A DNA stretch of 64,000 nucleotides from a halophilic archaeon SHRA6 (GCA_005239175.1 ML241294.1:62001-126000); one strand, 5' to 3'; numbered from the stretch's first letter, positions 27,823-37,206 are shown. The notes: a model not told the origin generated them from the sequence alone. Program-made: numbers and translations.

Positions 27823-28401
27823 TCAGTCCTCTTCGACGACCTCTGGATCGCTCAGCGCGCTCTGGAGGCTGTCGAGGCCGTTGAGCCATTCGGCGACGAG
27901 CCCGTACTCGAGTTCCTCGGCGATCGACATGTCGAGCTCCTCGCCGTCGATGATGAGCGTCCCCGCCTGCACGATGTACCCGAGTGCCGCGTCGAGTTCC
28001 TCCTGGGCTTCGGCGTCGGCAGCGGCGGTGATGAACTCCGAGACGGGTTCCTTGCCGCTTGCTCCGGCGACGATGTACTCCTCGGCGGCATAAAACACCG
28101 GGACGAGACTCGTCTGAACGCCGTCGATCAGGATCGTCTTCTCTTCGTCCTCGAACTCAACCTCCTGCAGGACGATCTCGCGAATCTCGGTCAGTTCCTC
28201 GACCGCGCGATCCTCGTCAATTCGGCCCTCGTCAAACGCCGAAATGACCTTGACGATCGCGATCGCCGCGTCATCCTGGAGATTAATCAACAGCCGTGCG
28301 GAGTCCTCGTTGTCCGGATCGAGCTCCTCTTCTTCGACGCGCGTGAGCCAATTTTGCCAGCGTTCCGCCGAATAAAACGTTTCTGGGGCTTCGTCACTCA
28401 T
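27823..28401 (-). CDS. DUF2150 family protein
   Basis: This 192-residue acidic, mostly helical cytoplasmic protein matches the haloarchaeal DUF2150 family: the start FYSAERWQNWLTRVEEEELDPDNEDSARLL and later LINLQDDAAIAIVKV are characteristic. ATG 28401 is used because the family starts there. Function is unknown in the family. It stands alone between the surface protein and a TatD-like gene. Confidence 0.82.
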   Translation of the reverse strand: MSDEAPETFYSAERWQNWLTRVEEEELDPDNEDSARLLINLQDDAAIAIVKVISAFDEGRIDEDRAVEELTEIREIVLQEVEFEDEEKTILIDGVQTSLVPVFYAAEEYIVAGASGKEPVSEFITAAADAEAQEELDAALGYIVQAGTLIIDGEELDMSIAEELEYGLVAEWLNGLDSLQSALSDPEVVEED

Positions 28402-28529
28402 GTCAAGACTGTCCGGGCCAGTACTCAAAGGCCTTTCTTTGTCGCGGATGTGCGCAATGCGATGACAGCCGACAGCGTACTCAAGCGAGGGTCCGGTTAG
28501 TCTTTCCCGATCGATCGCCCACGCTGAGA

Positions 28530-29435
28530 TCAGGACCGATCGAGCGTCCCAACGGTATCGATCCCGTACACGTCTGCGGGGGTCTGGACGTGTGCGACCT
28601 CAACAGCCGTCTCGTATCCCTCATCCAACAGCCACCGAACCCGCCGCGGAACGGTTTTTGGCCCGAGCACAGCGCCGGGACGGTCAGGCTCGTCGACAAA
28701 GTCTGTCTCCATCAAAAATGGGGCGTCGACTGCGCGACTTTCGGACGATTCACTTGTTTCGGCGGCTTCGGCGGCTTCGGCGGCTTCGGCTGCGATCGTG
28801 AGACGATCTTTGTCGCTCATCACACTTGGAATCGGCCCCGCCAGCCGACCGCCAGCGTAGTGTTTCACCACTCGGCCGGCGGGCAAGCCTCGCGATTCGG
28901 CCCACTCAGCGATCTCGGTGAGGTCCTCAGCAGCTTCTGTGTGGAGTTGGACCGCACACCCGACTGCCGCACCCCTCGAAAACGCGTGTTTCATGACCGC
29001 ATTCGAGGCGTCCCACACTGCGTCATCTACCTCGTAGTGCGGACGACCAGATTTCAACGCCAGCGCCGCGCCGGCAGCGACGTACTTCGCGGCCACGTCG
29101 ATCCCACCAATCATCAGTTCGCGTGCCTCGTCGGGGGTGAACCCACGATCGTCGACGAGTCGAGAGATGAGGCCAGGATGTACTCCCAACACCGGCCAGG
29201 CCCGGCCGTCGAGCACTCCGCTGGCGGCGCCGACGACGTCGATCGTCGTCTCGAACACCTCGCGAAAGTCCTCGGGGTCGTCGGCCTCAACCCCGAGGTG
29301 CCAGGAGGGTTTGTTCACGACCAGCAGATGAGTCCCCCCAAAACGAGCGAAGTCTTCGACCGCGTCGAGGCCCCGGCCGCGATCGGGGTCCAGATGCAGA
29401 TGGTTGTCAAGAACAGGCGTATCGAGTGTCTCCAT
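28530..29435 (-). CDS. TatD-related metal-dependent hydrolase
   Basis: This 301-residue TIM-barrel hydrolase of the amidohydrolase superfamily begins with the metal motif NHLHLDPDRG. It continues with GVHPGLISRL, QLHTEAAED and a C-terminal METDFVDEP that supplies the last metal-binding acid. Between 225 and 245 is an Ala/Glu low-complexity loop (AAEAAEAAEAAE) encoded by a 9-bp tandem repeat. ATG 29435 matches the domain start. The substrate is unknown. Confidence 0.83.
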   Translation of the reverse strand: METLDTPVLDNHLHLDPDRGRGLDAVEDFARFGGTHLLVVNKPSWHLGVEADDPEDFREVFETTIDVVGAASGVLDGRAWPVLGVHPGLISRLVDDRGFTPDEARELMIGGIDVAAKYVAAGAALALKSGRPHYEVDDAVWDASNAVMKHAFSRGAAVGCAVQLHTEAAEDLTEIAEWAESRGLPAGRVVKHYAGGRLAGPIPSVMSDKDRLTIAAEAAEAAEAAETSESSESRAVDAPFLMETDFVDEPDRPGAVLGPKTVPRRVRWLLDEGYETAVEVAHVQTPADVYGIDTVGTLDRS

Positions 29436-29508
29436 ACCCGGCAGATGCGGCCACGGCGACAAAAATCGGTTTGTTCGTGACGGCACAGTACGGCTTGACG
29501 TGGACGTC

Positions 29509-30048
29509 TTAGTCGAACGTGAACTCCACGGCCCGGTTGTCGCCCCGGTCGGTCGCACCCTCGAGCGACGCAAAACCCTCGTGGAGCTGGTCATAGGTGT
29601 CTGCGAGCGCCTGGACGATCACCTTGGTGTCGCTGAGCACCGGCATGAAGTTCGTGTCACCGCTCCATCGCGGTACGACGTGGGTGTGGAGGTGGTCGTC
29701 GATCGATCCTCCGGCACCCTGTCCCAGATTGAGTCCAGCGTTGATCCCGGTTGGCGAAAAGGCGGCCTCCAATGCCTCGAACGTCCGCTGTTTCAAAAGC
29801 GCGTGGTCGAGTAGTTCCGCCCGCGGGAGCGATTCGTACGTGCCAGTGTGACGCCGCGGGATGACCATGACGTGACCCGGATTGTACGGATAGTTGTTGA
29901 GCAGCACGATGCTGTGTTCGCTGCGGGCGACAAGGTGGTTTTCACGGTCATCCGTCCGATCGGCAAACACGCAGAACGGACAGCCGTCGATGGGGTCCTC
30001 ATCGCGTTCGACCCACTCGATCCGCCACGGTGCAAACAGTTGCTCCAT
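29509..30048 (-). CDS. HIT family nucleotide-binding protein
   Basis: This 179-residue protein carries the histidine triad in DDHLHTHVVPRW (about 116-127), which catalyses hydrolysis or transfer at nucleoside phosphoramidates or dinucleoside polyphosphates. The N-terminal CPFCVF region and NNYPYNPGHVMVIPRRH are as in AP4A phosphorylase-like HIT proteins. It begins one base after the methionine aminopeptidase stop and is probably cotranscribed with it. Confidence 0.9.
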   Translation of the reverse strand: MEQLFAPWRIEWVERDEDPIDGCPFCVFADRTDDRENHLVARSEHSIVLLNNYPYNPGHVMVIPRRHTGTYESLPRAELLDHALLKQRTFEALEAAFSPTGINAGLNLGQGAGGSIDDHLHTHVVPRWSGDTNFMPVLSDTKVIVQALADTYDQLHEGFASLEGATDRGDNRAVEFTFD

Positions 30049-30049
30049 C

Positions 30050-30955
30050 TCAGTCGAACCCGTGGATACCCGTAGTCGTCACCTCACAGCCGTCTTCGGT
30101 GACGATCAGGGTGTGTTCGGCCTGACTCACCAACTGCCCATCGTCTTCTTTCAATACCGGGTAGCCTTTGACGATGTTCGCCATCTTGAGTCGCCGAAGT
30201 GCCATCTCCGATCGCGAGCCCTCAAGCCACCGCGCGGCAAACGGGAGGTCGTCGAACGCTGCGATCTCCTCGAGGACCTGCCGGGCGCGGCGATCGCGGA
30301 CCGAGCCATCCGAAACCTGTTCGTAGATCTCCTCGTCGGTCCCCTCCGAGACCTTCCCGCGGCCGTCGGTGGCGAAGGGTTCGATCGCGACAACATCGCC
30401 AACTTCGAGTTCGACGCTGCGACTGACCCCACGGTTCGGAACGTTGGGGCCAGTGTGCGCGTCGTATCGCTCAACACCGTGTCCGGAGAGGTTCAACACT
30501 GGCGTGTAGCCGTAGCCGTCGATGACTGATTCGATCTCGCCGCCGACGTGACCGGTTTCGACGCCGGGACCGACCGCGTCGATCGCCGCTTCAAGCGCCT
30601 GCTCCGCGGCTTCAACCAACTCGGAATGGCCGCTGTGGTCGATAGTTACCGCCGCGTCTGCGATGTAGCCGTCGACGTGAACACCAATGTCGAGACAGAC
30701 CATCTCTTCACCGAACTCGGTGTCGTCGTCGCGGCCCGGCGTCGCGTGGGAGGCTTCCTCGTCGATACTAATGTTGACCGGGAACGCGAGTCCTGCGCCG
30801 GCCTCTCGGATGTAGTCCTCGGCGTACTCGGCAACCTCGAGATGCGTCGTCCCGGGAGTGACCATTTCGCGGGCCTCGTTCATCGCCTCGACGAGGATCG
30901 CACCAGCCTCCCGGTAGCTCTCGACAGTGTCGTCTTCGAGCGATCCAATGCTCAT
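30050..30955 (-). CDS. map: Methionine aminopeptidase, type II
   Basis: This 301-residue metalloprotease removes the initiator methionine. Five metal ligands are visible: two acids around CLDIGVHVDGYIADAAVTID, the His in NLSGHGVERYDAH, the Glu in VVAIEPFATDGRG and the Glu in SQAEHTLIV. The insert typical of type II enzymes (about 200-255) is present. ATG 30955 fits the family start. An upstream in-frame start would add 48 unlikely residues. Confidence 0.94.
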   Translation of the reverse strand: MSIGSLEDDTVESYREAGAILVEAMNEAREMVTPGTTHLEVAEYAEDYIREAGAGLAFPVNISIDEEASHATPGRDDDTEFGEEMVCLDIGVHVDGYIADAAVTIDHSGHSELVEAAEQALEAAIDAVGPGVETGHVGGEIESVIDGYGYTPVLNLSGHGVERYDAHTGPNVPNRGVSRSVELEVGDVVAIEPFATDGRGKVSEGTDEEIYEQVSDGSVRDRRARQVLEEIAAFDDLPFAARWLEGSRSEMALRRLKMANIVKGYPVLKEDDGQLVSQAEHTLIVTEDGCEVTTTGIHGFD

Positions 30956-31031
30956 GCTCAGAGGTTCGGGTGAGGCCGGCAAAGAGGTTGCGGGACCGGC
31001 TGATCGCAACACCGATCGCCGAGATTGAGGA

Positions 31032-31946
31032 CTAGTGCTCAGCGACGCTCGTCTGCATATCGTCGCTGTTGAATGCGCTTCCTGCGCGCGATCGATCAAG
31101 TACGATGACGCCGGCCGTCGAGCCGGTCAGCTCGGCGAACTCCTCGATCGCGAGTTCGGCGGCCGCCTGTGCGTCCAGACCACGTTCGAGGTGACCGACT
31201 GCCCGCCGCGAGAGCGTGGTCTTTGCAATGTCTTCACCCGCGCCCGTCGCGCTCGCTGCGCCCGCAGGAGAGGCGTAAAAGCCCGAACCAATCTGTGGCA
31301 CGTCGCCGACGCGCCCCGCAAGTGCGAACGATCGACCGCCGGTTGAGGTGGCCGCAGCGAACGTCTCGCCGTCGAAGGCGACTGCGCCGACGGTATCGTG
31401 GTCTGGGGCTGAGCTTTTGTCTGTATGCTCGGTGGGTTTGTCCGGTTGGCCGGCCTGATCGGCCCCTGTTCCAAATCGCGATCGGAGCCACGTGAGGTGC
31501 TCACGGGGAGTACCATCTGGCGGGTTCTCCGATTCGTACTGCGATCGCGTCCGTTCCGTTCGCAGCTCGACATCGATCTCGATCCCGAACGACGCCGCGA
31601 GATCGACTGCGTGTTCGCCAACCACCAAGACGTGTGGCGTCTCCTCGCAGACAACGCGAGCCACAGAGACGGCGTGTTCGACCCCGGGCATCGACGCCGC
31701 CGCACCTGCTGTCCGATCGCTCCTCATCAGTCCCGCATCCGTCCGGACGACCCCGTCGGACTGAACCGCGCCGCCGTAGCCGGCGTTGAACCGCTCGTCT
31801 GACTCGAGAACGTGAACCGCGCGTTCGATCGCGTCGATCGGTCGATCCGCGTCGGCCCCGCGACGTGCCGCCTCGTCGAGTGTCTCCTGCCGCGGAACGG
31901 GTTCGTCTGCTGTGCCGCCGGCACCACCGTGGACGATGACTCGCAT
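31032..31946 (-). CDS. Isoaspartyl peptidase/L-asparaginase, N-terminal nucleophile family
   Basis: This 304-residue enzyme probably self-cleaves before the threonine in DHDTVGAVAFD (about residue 188). That would release an alpha subunit (starting VIVHGGAGG) and a beta subunit whose N-terminal Thr is the nucleophile. SFALAGRVGDVPQIGSGFY and ATGAGEDI are substrate-pocket motifs. A Pro/Asp/Lys-rich disordered loop precedes the cleavage point, longer than in many relatives. It degrades isoaspartyl peptides or asparagine. Confidence 0.9.
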   Translation of the reverse strand: MRVIVHGGAGGTADEPVPRQETLDEAARRGADADRPIDAIERAVHVLESDERFNAGYGGAVQSDGVVRTDAGLMRSDRTAGAAASMPGVEHAVSVARVVCEETPHVLVVGEHAVDLAASFGIEIDVELRTERTRSQYESENPPDGTPREHLTWLRSRFGTGADQAGQPDKPTEHTDKSSAPDHDTVGAVAFDGETFAAATSTGGRSFALAGRVGDVPQIGSGFYASPAGAASATGAGEDIAKTTLSRRAVGHLERGLDAQAAAELAIEEFAELTGSTAGVIVLDRSRAGSAFNSDDMQTSVAEH

Positions 31947-32173
31947 GCGAGAACTATTGCGACGACCCGATTAACCCCTGTGGAAGCCGGCACCGATCGC
32001 TGGTGTGGGTGTCGAAGCGATTTTCACTGCAAGCGCGATCGTCCATCGAAAAGCGCCGGCCAAGATAGTAATTCATTGTATAGCCTATATTGAGAGGTAG
32101 TGACACGGTATTCGGTGATATCGCGCGGATAACGGCAGGCCTTTTACTTTGCCGCGGAAAGCCACAGGCGTTT

Positions 32174-33439
32174 ATGAGCGACGAACTCATCGAAGCTCCC
32201 GAAGACGGTCAACAGATAACGCTGGCCGACGAGGAGACCGGCGAGCTCAACGTCCCCGAGAATCCAATTATCCCCATTATTCACGGGGATGGAATCGGAA
32301 CTGACGTTGGACCCGCTGCCCAGACGGTGCTGAATGCCGCTGCAGAAGCAACCGGCCGATCGATCGCGTGGATGCGCGTCTACGCTGGCTCGTCCGCGCG
32401 CGAAAAGTACGACGAGAATCTCCCTCAGGAGACTGTCGACGCGATCCGCCACTACCGTGTCGCAATCAAAGGCCCGCTCACGACGCCGGTCGGTGCTGGC
32501 TTCCGGAGCCTGAACGTCGCCCTGCGAAAGAAACTAGATCTATACGCGAATGTTCGCCCCACCTATCACCTCAATGGCGTTCCGTCTCCCGTCAAAGATC
32601 CCTCGGCGATGGACCTGATCACCTTCCGTGAGAACACCGAGGACGTCTACGCCGGAATTGAGTGGGAAGCCGGAACTGACGAGGTCGAACAGGTCAAGGC
32701 CTTCGTCGAGGACGAGATGGGCTTCGATTCGACGATCCACGACGGGCCAGTCGGAATCGGCGTCAAGCCGATCACCGAGTTCGGCTCGAAGCGACTGATC
32801 CGCGAAGCGATCGACTACGCGATCGCAAACAATCGCGACACTGTCACCCTCGTCCACAAGGGCAACATCATGAAATTCACTGAGGGGGCGTTCCGCGATT
32901 GGGGCTACGAGGTCGCCGAGGAAGAGTACGGCGAGAACGTAATCACGGAGGACGAACTGTGGGACGAGTACGACGGTGAGCAGCCCGACGGCACCGTCGT
33001 CGTCAACGATCGCATCGCCGACAATATGCTCCAGCAGCTCCTGACGCGGACTGGCGAGTACTCGGTTATCGCGACGATGAACCTCAACGGCGACTACATG
33101 TCCGATGCCGCGGGCGCCCAGATCGGCGGCCTCGGGATCGCACCGGGCGCGAACTTCGGCCACGGCCGCTGTCTTGCCGAGCCTGTCCACGGCTCCGCAC
33201 CGAAGTACGCCGGTGAGGACAAGGTTAACCCAACGGCAATGATTCTCTCGGGCCGTGAGATGCTCGATTATCTCGGCTGGCACGACGCGGCAAACCTCGT
33301 TCGCGACGCCGTCGAGGAGACGATCTCCTCGGGCAAAGTTACCTACGATCTCCACCGGCAGATCGAAGGCGGCGAGAAGCTCTCGACGAGCGAGTTCGCC
33401 GAGGCTGTCGTCGAAAACATCGAGACGCTGGCTAACTAA
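32174..33439 (+). CDS. icd: Isocitrate dehydrogenase (probably NADP-dependent)
   Basis: This 421-residue TCA-cycle enzyme decarboxylates isocitrate to 2-oxoglutarate. Visible motifs are IIHGDGIGTDVGPA, the phosphate/substrate loop GFRSLNVALRKKLDLYANVRP, ITFRENTEDVYAGIEW, the catalytic lysine in VHKGNIMKFTEGAF and EPVHGSAPKYAGEDKVNP, a cofactor-determining region. Length and layout match the bacterial-type homodimeric NADP enzyme. ATG 32174 is chosen because the region upstream holds the promoter. Confidence 0.94.
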   Translation: MSDELIEAPEDGQQITLADEETGELNVPENPIIPIIHGDGIGTDVGPAAQTVLNAAAEATGRSIAWMRVYAGSSAREKYDENLPQETVDAIRHYRVAIKGPLTTPVGAGFRSLNVALRKKLDLYANVRPTYHLNGVPSPVKDPSAMDLITFRENTEDVYAGIEWEAGTDEVEQVKAFVEDEMGFDSTIHDGPVGIGVKPITEFGSKRLIREAIDYAIANNRDTVTLVHKGNIMKFTEGAFRDWGYEVAEEEYGENVITEDELWDEYDGEQPDGTVVVNDRIADNMLQQLLTRTGEYSVIATMNLNGDYMSDAAGAQIGGLGIAPGANFGHGRCLAEPVHGSAPKYAGEDKVNPTAMILSGREMLDYLGWHDAANLVRDAVEETISSGKVTYDLHRQIEGGEKLSTSEFAEAVVENIETLAN

Positions 33440-33559
33440 CGAAGTAGACGGTACTATTCAACGCGGTATTTACCCGACCTGCTGGCCCTTTTACCCGGAA
33501 GGCAGTGGTCGAGCACTCGTGAAGTCCAAACAAGCGAGCGCTCTTGTCGGCAACACCTA

Positions 33560-33590
33560 CTGTCAAACTTGTTGACAGGAAGACATATTT
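33560..33590 (+). promoter_or_regulatory. Inverted repeat next to a TATA box upstream of a small protein gene
   Basis: CTGTCAA (33560-33566) and TTGACAG (33572-33578) form a perfect 7-bp inverted repeat with spacer ACTTG. It ends just before a TATA-like ATATTTTTG (about 33585-33590), which lies about 30 bases before the ATG at 33619. This looks like a regulator-binding site. Confidence 0.4.
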
Positions 33591-33618
33591 TTGTACCTCC
33601 TCAACAAATATTCCGGTT

Positions 33619-33822
33619 ATGAGTTTTAAAACATCACTCAGCCGAGCAAAATACGCAGCTATTGGGGCCGCGGTTGGTGCTGCCTTGGGTGGACTGCTTA
33701 GCCGAAATGCAGCAAGTACCGGCGGTGCCGTAGGTGGGCTTGTTGGCGCGTCACTCGCAGAATTCCACCTCTCCGATGTTGTTTCGCAGGCAAAACAGAA
33801 GGTAAGCGTGGCGGATAGCTAA
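33619..33822 (+). CDS. Small glycine-zipper-like membrane protein
   Basis: This 67-residue protein has one or two hydrophobic, Gly/Ala-rich segments (about 12-48: YAAIGAAVGAALGGLL, then GGAVGGLVGASLAEF) resembling glycine-zipper membrane helices, and a charged C-terminal tail. ATG 33619 has a TATA element about 30 bases upstream. Function is not recognisable. The low GC of the leader sets it apart from the neighbouring icd gene. Confidence 0.6.
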   Translation: MSFKTSLSRAKYAAIGAAVGAALGGLLSRNAASTGGAVGGLVGASLAEFHLSDVVSQAKQKVSVADS

Positions 33823-33863
33823 CGCTGAAGATCACACATCGAGACGATTCTGTCATCGCTCGG

Positions 33864-34736
33864 TCAGTCGCGCTTTTTCAACACCCGAACCCGATCGATG
33901 CGCAGCTCTTCGACCCACGGAACCGATAGGTCGGCCTCGCCGATGCGGTTGACGTGATTCGAAAATACGAGGCCAAAGGGTCGCGCGTCATCGGCAGTGA
34001 GACACGCACGCTGGGAGCCTGAGAGTGTTTGGGTTGCAATTTGGCTCCCGTTGAAATACCACTCGATCCGATCTTCGAACCACGCACAGCCATAGGTATT
34101 CATCGTCGCAGTGAGATCGCGGCCAGTCTGGTGTGCAATCGGATCGTGGCGGTGGGTCGATTGATCTCCTGGGTCTCCCGAGTCGCTCCAGTGAACGTCA
34201 GCGTTCAGCGTCTCGCGCTCGTTCGACGAGCCGTCCTGAAAGAGCTCGACGACATCGATCTCCGGCGGCCACGTGGTGTCTGCAGGATGCATCCAGAAGG
34301 CGGGGAGGATGCCGACCCGGCCGGGCAGCTGCATGGTTGCCTCGACGTACACTGGCGGCGATGGGTCGATCGCGATCCCCTCATCCGGATGCCACGGCTC
34401 CCCGCCAACGCTCGCATTGATAACACCCTGAAAACAGCCATCGGGACCGGCCCCCTCAGATTCGATCCGGAGAACGCACGTCCCATCCTCAATGATAACG
34501 TGTTCGTCGCTCACGGCCGCGTCGTCGTCTGGAATCCACGCTTCGCGATCGATGAAGCCGACCGCCCAGCGATCGGTGTCAAAGCTCTCCCACGTCTCAT
34601 CGACAATGAGTTCCCAGTCACCGTCAGGGCCGGCGGAACTGTCGCGTTCGTCCTCTGTACAGCCAGCAAGGCCAACGGCCCCGATCGATCCGAGTGTGGC
34701 CAACAGCCGCCGCCGTGCGGTGGATTGATCGATCAC
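33864..34736 (-). CDS. Secreted GH16-like glycoside hydrolase, Tat lipoprotein
   Basis: This 290-residue protein has a Tat signal (ARRRLLATLGSIGAVGLAGC, lipobox Cys26), so it is exported folded and lipid-anchored. The concanavalin-like domain carries the GH16 catalytic pattern in PEIDVVELFQ (Glu, Asp, Glu). It is preceded by GILPAFWMHP and followed by WFEDRIEWYFNGSQI, as in endo-beta-glucanases and related enzymes. The substrate is unknown. It is convergent with the small membrane-protein gene. Confidence 0.8.
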   Translation of the reverse strand: MIDQSTARRRLLATLGSIGAVGLAGCTEDERDSSAGPDGDWELIVDETWESFDTDRWAVGFIDREAWIPDDDAAVSDEHVIIEDGTCVLRIESEGAGPDGCFQGVINASVGGEPWHPDEGIAIDPSPPVYVEATMQLPGRVGILPAFWMHPADTTWPPEIDVVELFQDGSSNERETLNADVHWSDSGDPGDQSTHRHDPIAHQTGRDLTATMNTYGCAWFEDRIEWYFNGSQIATQTLSGSQRACLTADDARPFGLVFSNHVNRIGEADLSVPWVEELRIDRVRVLKKRD

Positions 34737-34794
34737 TCAGGACCACCGAATCGAATTGTGTATAGCAGTATGTGATACATTCCGCGGTACTCGG

Positions 34795-35133
34795 CTATTC
34801 GGCCCAGTCAGGGTCAACACGAGGTGGACTGAAAATATCGAGGCCGAATACCTCCTCTGTACCACGGTTTTCAGCGCTGTGGGGTTCGTCGCTGTCCAAC
34901 ACGTACGAGTCACCTGGGCCGACCTCAATCTCTTCGCCGTCGGCAACAAACGTCAGCGTGCCGCGGATGATGTACCCAACCTGTTCGTGGTGATGGCTGT
35001 GTTCGGGCACGATCGCACCGGGTTCGATCCGAAAGCTCTGGACGCTCATCTCCTCGCCCGCGGCGAGTTGATCAAGGTGAACGTCTTCGACTGGCTCTGC
35101 TTCGTCGTCAGTGTGGTACGGGACAACTTCCAT
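34795..35133 (-). CDS. Single-domain cupin protein
   Basis: This 112-residue beta-barrel protein contains cupin motif 1 (PEHSHHHEQVGYIIRGTL) with three potential metal-binding histidines and a Glu, and motif 2 (GDSYVLDSDEPHSAEN). The enzymatic or sensory role cannot be inferred. It stands alone. Confidence 0.85.
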   Translation of the reverse strand: MEVVPYHTDDEAEPVEDVHLDQLAAGEEMSVQSFRIEPGAIVPEHSHHHEQVGYIIRGTLTFVADGEEIEVGPGDSYVLDSDEPHSAENRGTEEVFGLDIFSPPRVDPDWAE

Positions 35134-35264
35134 ATCTGGTACGTGGTGAGCAGATTCAAAAACGTATCCGCTTAGTCTCCGGTATCAGCAGTCGTGGCTG
35201 TCTGTCAGGGTGCTGGGCGATGTTCCCCGGAGGATTGAAATCCGATCGCCGACCACCGTGTCGT

Positions 35265-35789
35265 ATGTACGCGGTCGTCGGCTGCAATAAGTGCAACACC
35301 ATGTGGCTCCTAACCGACCCACGAGACGCGAAGACCGCAACCTGTCCGCGCTGCGGGAAGCGGCATCAGACAAAGAAGCTCAAGCGGTTCTTCAAATCCG
35401 AGGACCGCGCGGCCGCACAGGAGGCTCGCGCCGCCCTCCTGGCAAAAAAACACGGCGACTCCGCTGCGTTCGCTGATGTCGCCCACACTGCCGAGTTAGA
35501 ACGCCAGGCCGAGAATGCAGGGGTGAGCGATCGCGAGTATCTCGAGGGCGCTGGACTGAACGTCGATGAAATCGAATCAGCGGGCGAGCAAGGAACCGGC
35601 TCGAAAAGCCGGGATGAGCTCGTTCGGGAAGCAATCGACCGTGCAGGCGACGATCGGCCGACAGAAACAGAGGTAGTGGCGTATGCGGTCGATCGTGGGG
35701 TTCCACGCGAGGCAGCGGAAAAACTGCTCGATCGATTGGTCCGATCGGGCGAAGCGACAGAAAGCGGCGGTCGGTATCGGCTGCTGTGA
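35265..35789 (+). CDS. DUF5817-type zinc-ribbon protein
   Basis: This 174-residue protein starts with a zinc ribbon: CNKCNTMW and CPRCGKRH (about residues 7-10 and 27-30). A basic segment KKLKRFF follows. A long acidic helical middle and a C-terminal winged-helix-like segment (about 120-174, TETEVVAYAVDRGVPREAAEKLLDRLVRSG) suggest nucleic-acid contact. ATG 35265 is used because the family begins MYAVVGC. Function is unknown. Confidence 0.78.
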   Translation: MYAVVGCNKCNTMWLLTDPRDAKTATCPRCGKRHQTKKLKRFFKSEDRAAAQEARAALLAKKHGDSAAFADVAHTAELERQAENAGVSDREYLEGAGLNVDEIESAGEQGTGSKSRDELVREAIDRAGDDRPTETEVVAYAVDRGVPREAAEKLLDRLVRSGEATESGGRYRLL

Positions 35790-35817
35790 GGTGGGTGGGC
35801 GCGTCGGCTGCGATCAA

Positions 35818-37059
35818 CTATCTCCCGAGGCTTTCGTGTGCGCTCGAAAGGTGTCGTGAACCGAGTGCAGCGAGCAGTGACAGCTCACCGGCGAGCGCGC
35901 CAGTCGCGATGCACTCAGCGAGCGCGTCCGCGTTCGACCCCGCAGGATCGCCGCCGCCGCGGATCCCGAGCACGTCGAGCGCTTCTGACTGTGTCGGGAG
36001 CTTTGTTCCGCCGCCAACGGTCCCAACCTCAAGGCTCGCAAGCGAGACCGAAACGTATAGCGACCCGTCATCTGTAACCTCGGCGGTCGTGATCGCGTTT
36101 GCCCCTTCGACAACCTGCGCTTCGTCTTGGCCCGTCGCCAGAAACATCGACGCAACGACGTTCGCAACGTGGGCGTTGAATCCGATCGACCCGGCTTTCG
36201 CCGACCCAAGCAGGTTCTTTCGGGTGTTGATTTCGGCGATCGCCGCGGGCGTGGTGTGGAGTTTCGCCTCAACAACGTCGCGTGGGATCGTCACGTCGGC
36301 AGTCACCGAGCGCCCCCGACCCTCGATCGCGTTGATTGCCGCTGGCTTTTTGTCCGAACAGACGTTGCCCGACAGCGCAATGAGCGAGGCGTCGGTTTCA
36401 GCCTCAATCACGTCACAGGCGGCTTTGGTAGCGATCGTAGCCATGTTCATTCCCATCGCGTCTTTCGTATCGTAGCGGAATCGCGGATAGACGTTGTTTC
36501 CGACAACGTACGGCGTCACGTCGAGTAGTTCGCCGTGGTTCGTCGTTTCTTCGGCGGCCGCGGCGAGTGCGTCTTCGTTGTCTCGAATCCACGAGACGAG
36601 CGCCTCGGCTTCGACGACATCTGCAACCCGGAACACTGGTGCGCGTGTCATTCCAGACTTCGTCACGCGTGCGGTTGCGCCGCCCGCGCGGTTCAGCGCC
36701 GAACATCCACGGTTAACGGAGGCCAAAAGCGCCCCCTCCGTGGTTGCGAGCGGAAGGTACGCCTCTCCGGTGTAGGCACCACCGTCGATCGACACCGGAC
36801 CCGCGACGCCGATCGGCACCTGGGCTGCCCCGAGCATGTTCTCGATGTTGGGTTCGGCGTCGGCCGCGGGGAACGCGTACGAGCCGATCGTTTCGAGGTC
36901 TGCACCCGTCTCCTCGGCGACGATCTGCCGGCGAGCGGCGGTCGCGATATCGGGGTCGGCGTGGGATTCGAACCCGTGAAAGCGGATGTCGTTCGCTCGG
37001 AATCCTTCGACGAGTCGATCGATCGCGTCCGACGGCTTGCTGGCGTCCGGATCAGTCAT
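35818..37059 (-). CDS. hmgA: 3-hydroxy-3-methylglutaryl-CoA reductase
   Basis: This 413-residue class I enzyme reduces HMG-CoA to mevalonate with NADPH. Conserved blocks are ENMLGAAQVPIGVAGP, TTEGALLASVNRG (catalytic Glu), the cofactor motif DAMGMNMATIATKA, GTVGGGTKLPTQ and a C-terminal catalytic His in SSAHESLGR. It is not adjacent to the other mevalonate genes, and it sits in a monocistronic unit facing away from a histidine-kinase gene. Confidence 0.96.
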   Translation of the reverse strand: MTDPDASKPSDAIDRLVEGFRANDIRFHGFESHADPDIATAARRQIVAEETGADLETIGSYAFPAADAEPNIENMLGAAQVPIGVAGPVSIDGGAYTGEAYLPLATTEGALLASVNRGCSALNRAGGATARVTKSGMTRAPVFRVADVVEAEALVSWIRDNEDALAAAAEETTNHGELLDVTPYVVGNNVYPRFRYDTKDAMGMNMATIATKAACDVIEAETDASLIALSGNVCSDKKPAAINAIEGRGRSVTADVTIPRDVVEAKLHTTPAAIAEINTRKNLLGSAKAGSIGFNAHVANVVASMFLATGQDEAQVVEGANAITTAEVTDDGSLYVSVSLASLEVGTVGGGTKLPTQSEALDVLGIRGGGDPAGSNADALAECIATGALAGELSLLAALGSRHLSSAHESLGR

Positions 37060-37206
37060 GGCAGTACCTCACTCGGGCGGCCGCAAAGGGATATCGGCTC
37101 GCGATCGCCGGCACGTACACCAGATACTGCTATAGCAAATTGGTGTGGCCCACGTTAGAGTAACCGTACAGAAGGATAGACAGGGCGCTAACCACTCACA
37201 CGAATG

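Noticed and set aside
28740-28800. GGCTTCGGC repeats as an intergenic regulatory array
   Set aside because: They lie in frame inside the TatD-like gene and encode an Ala/Glu loop, so simple slippage in a tolerant loop is enough.
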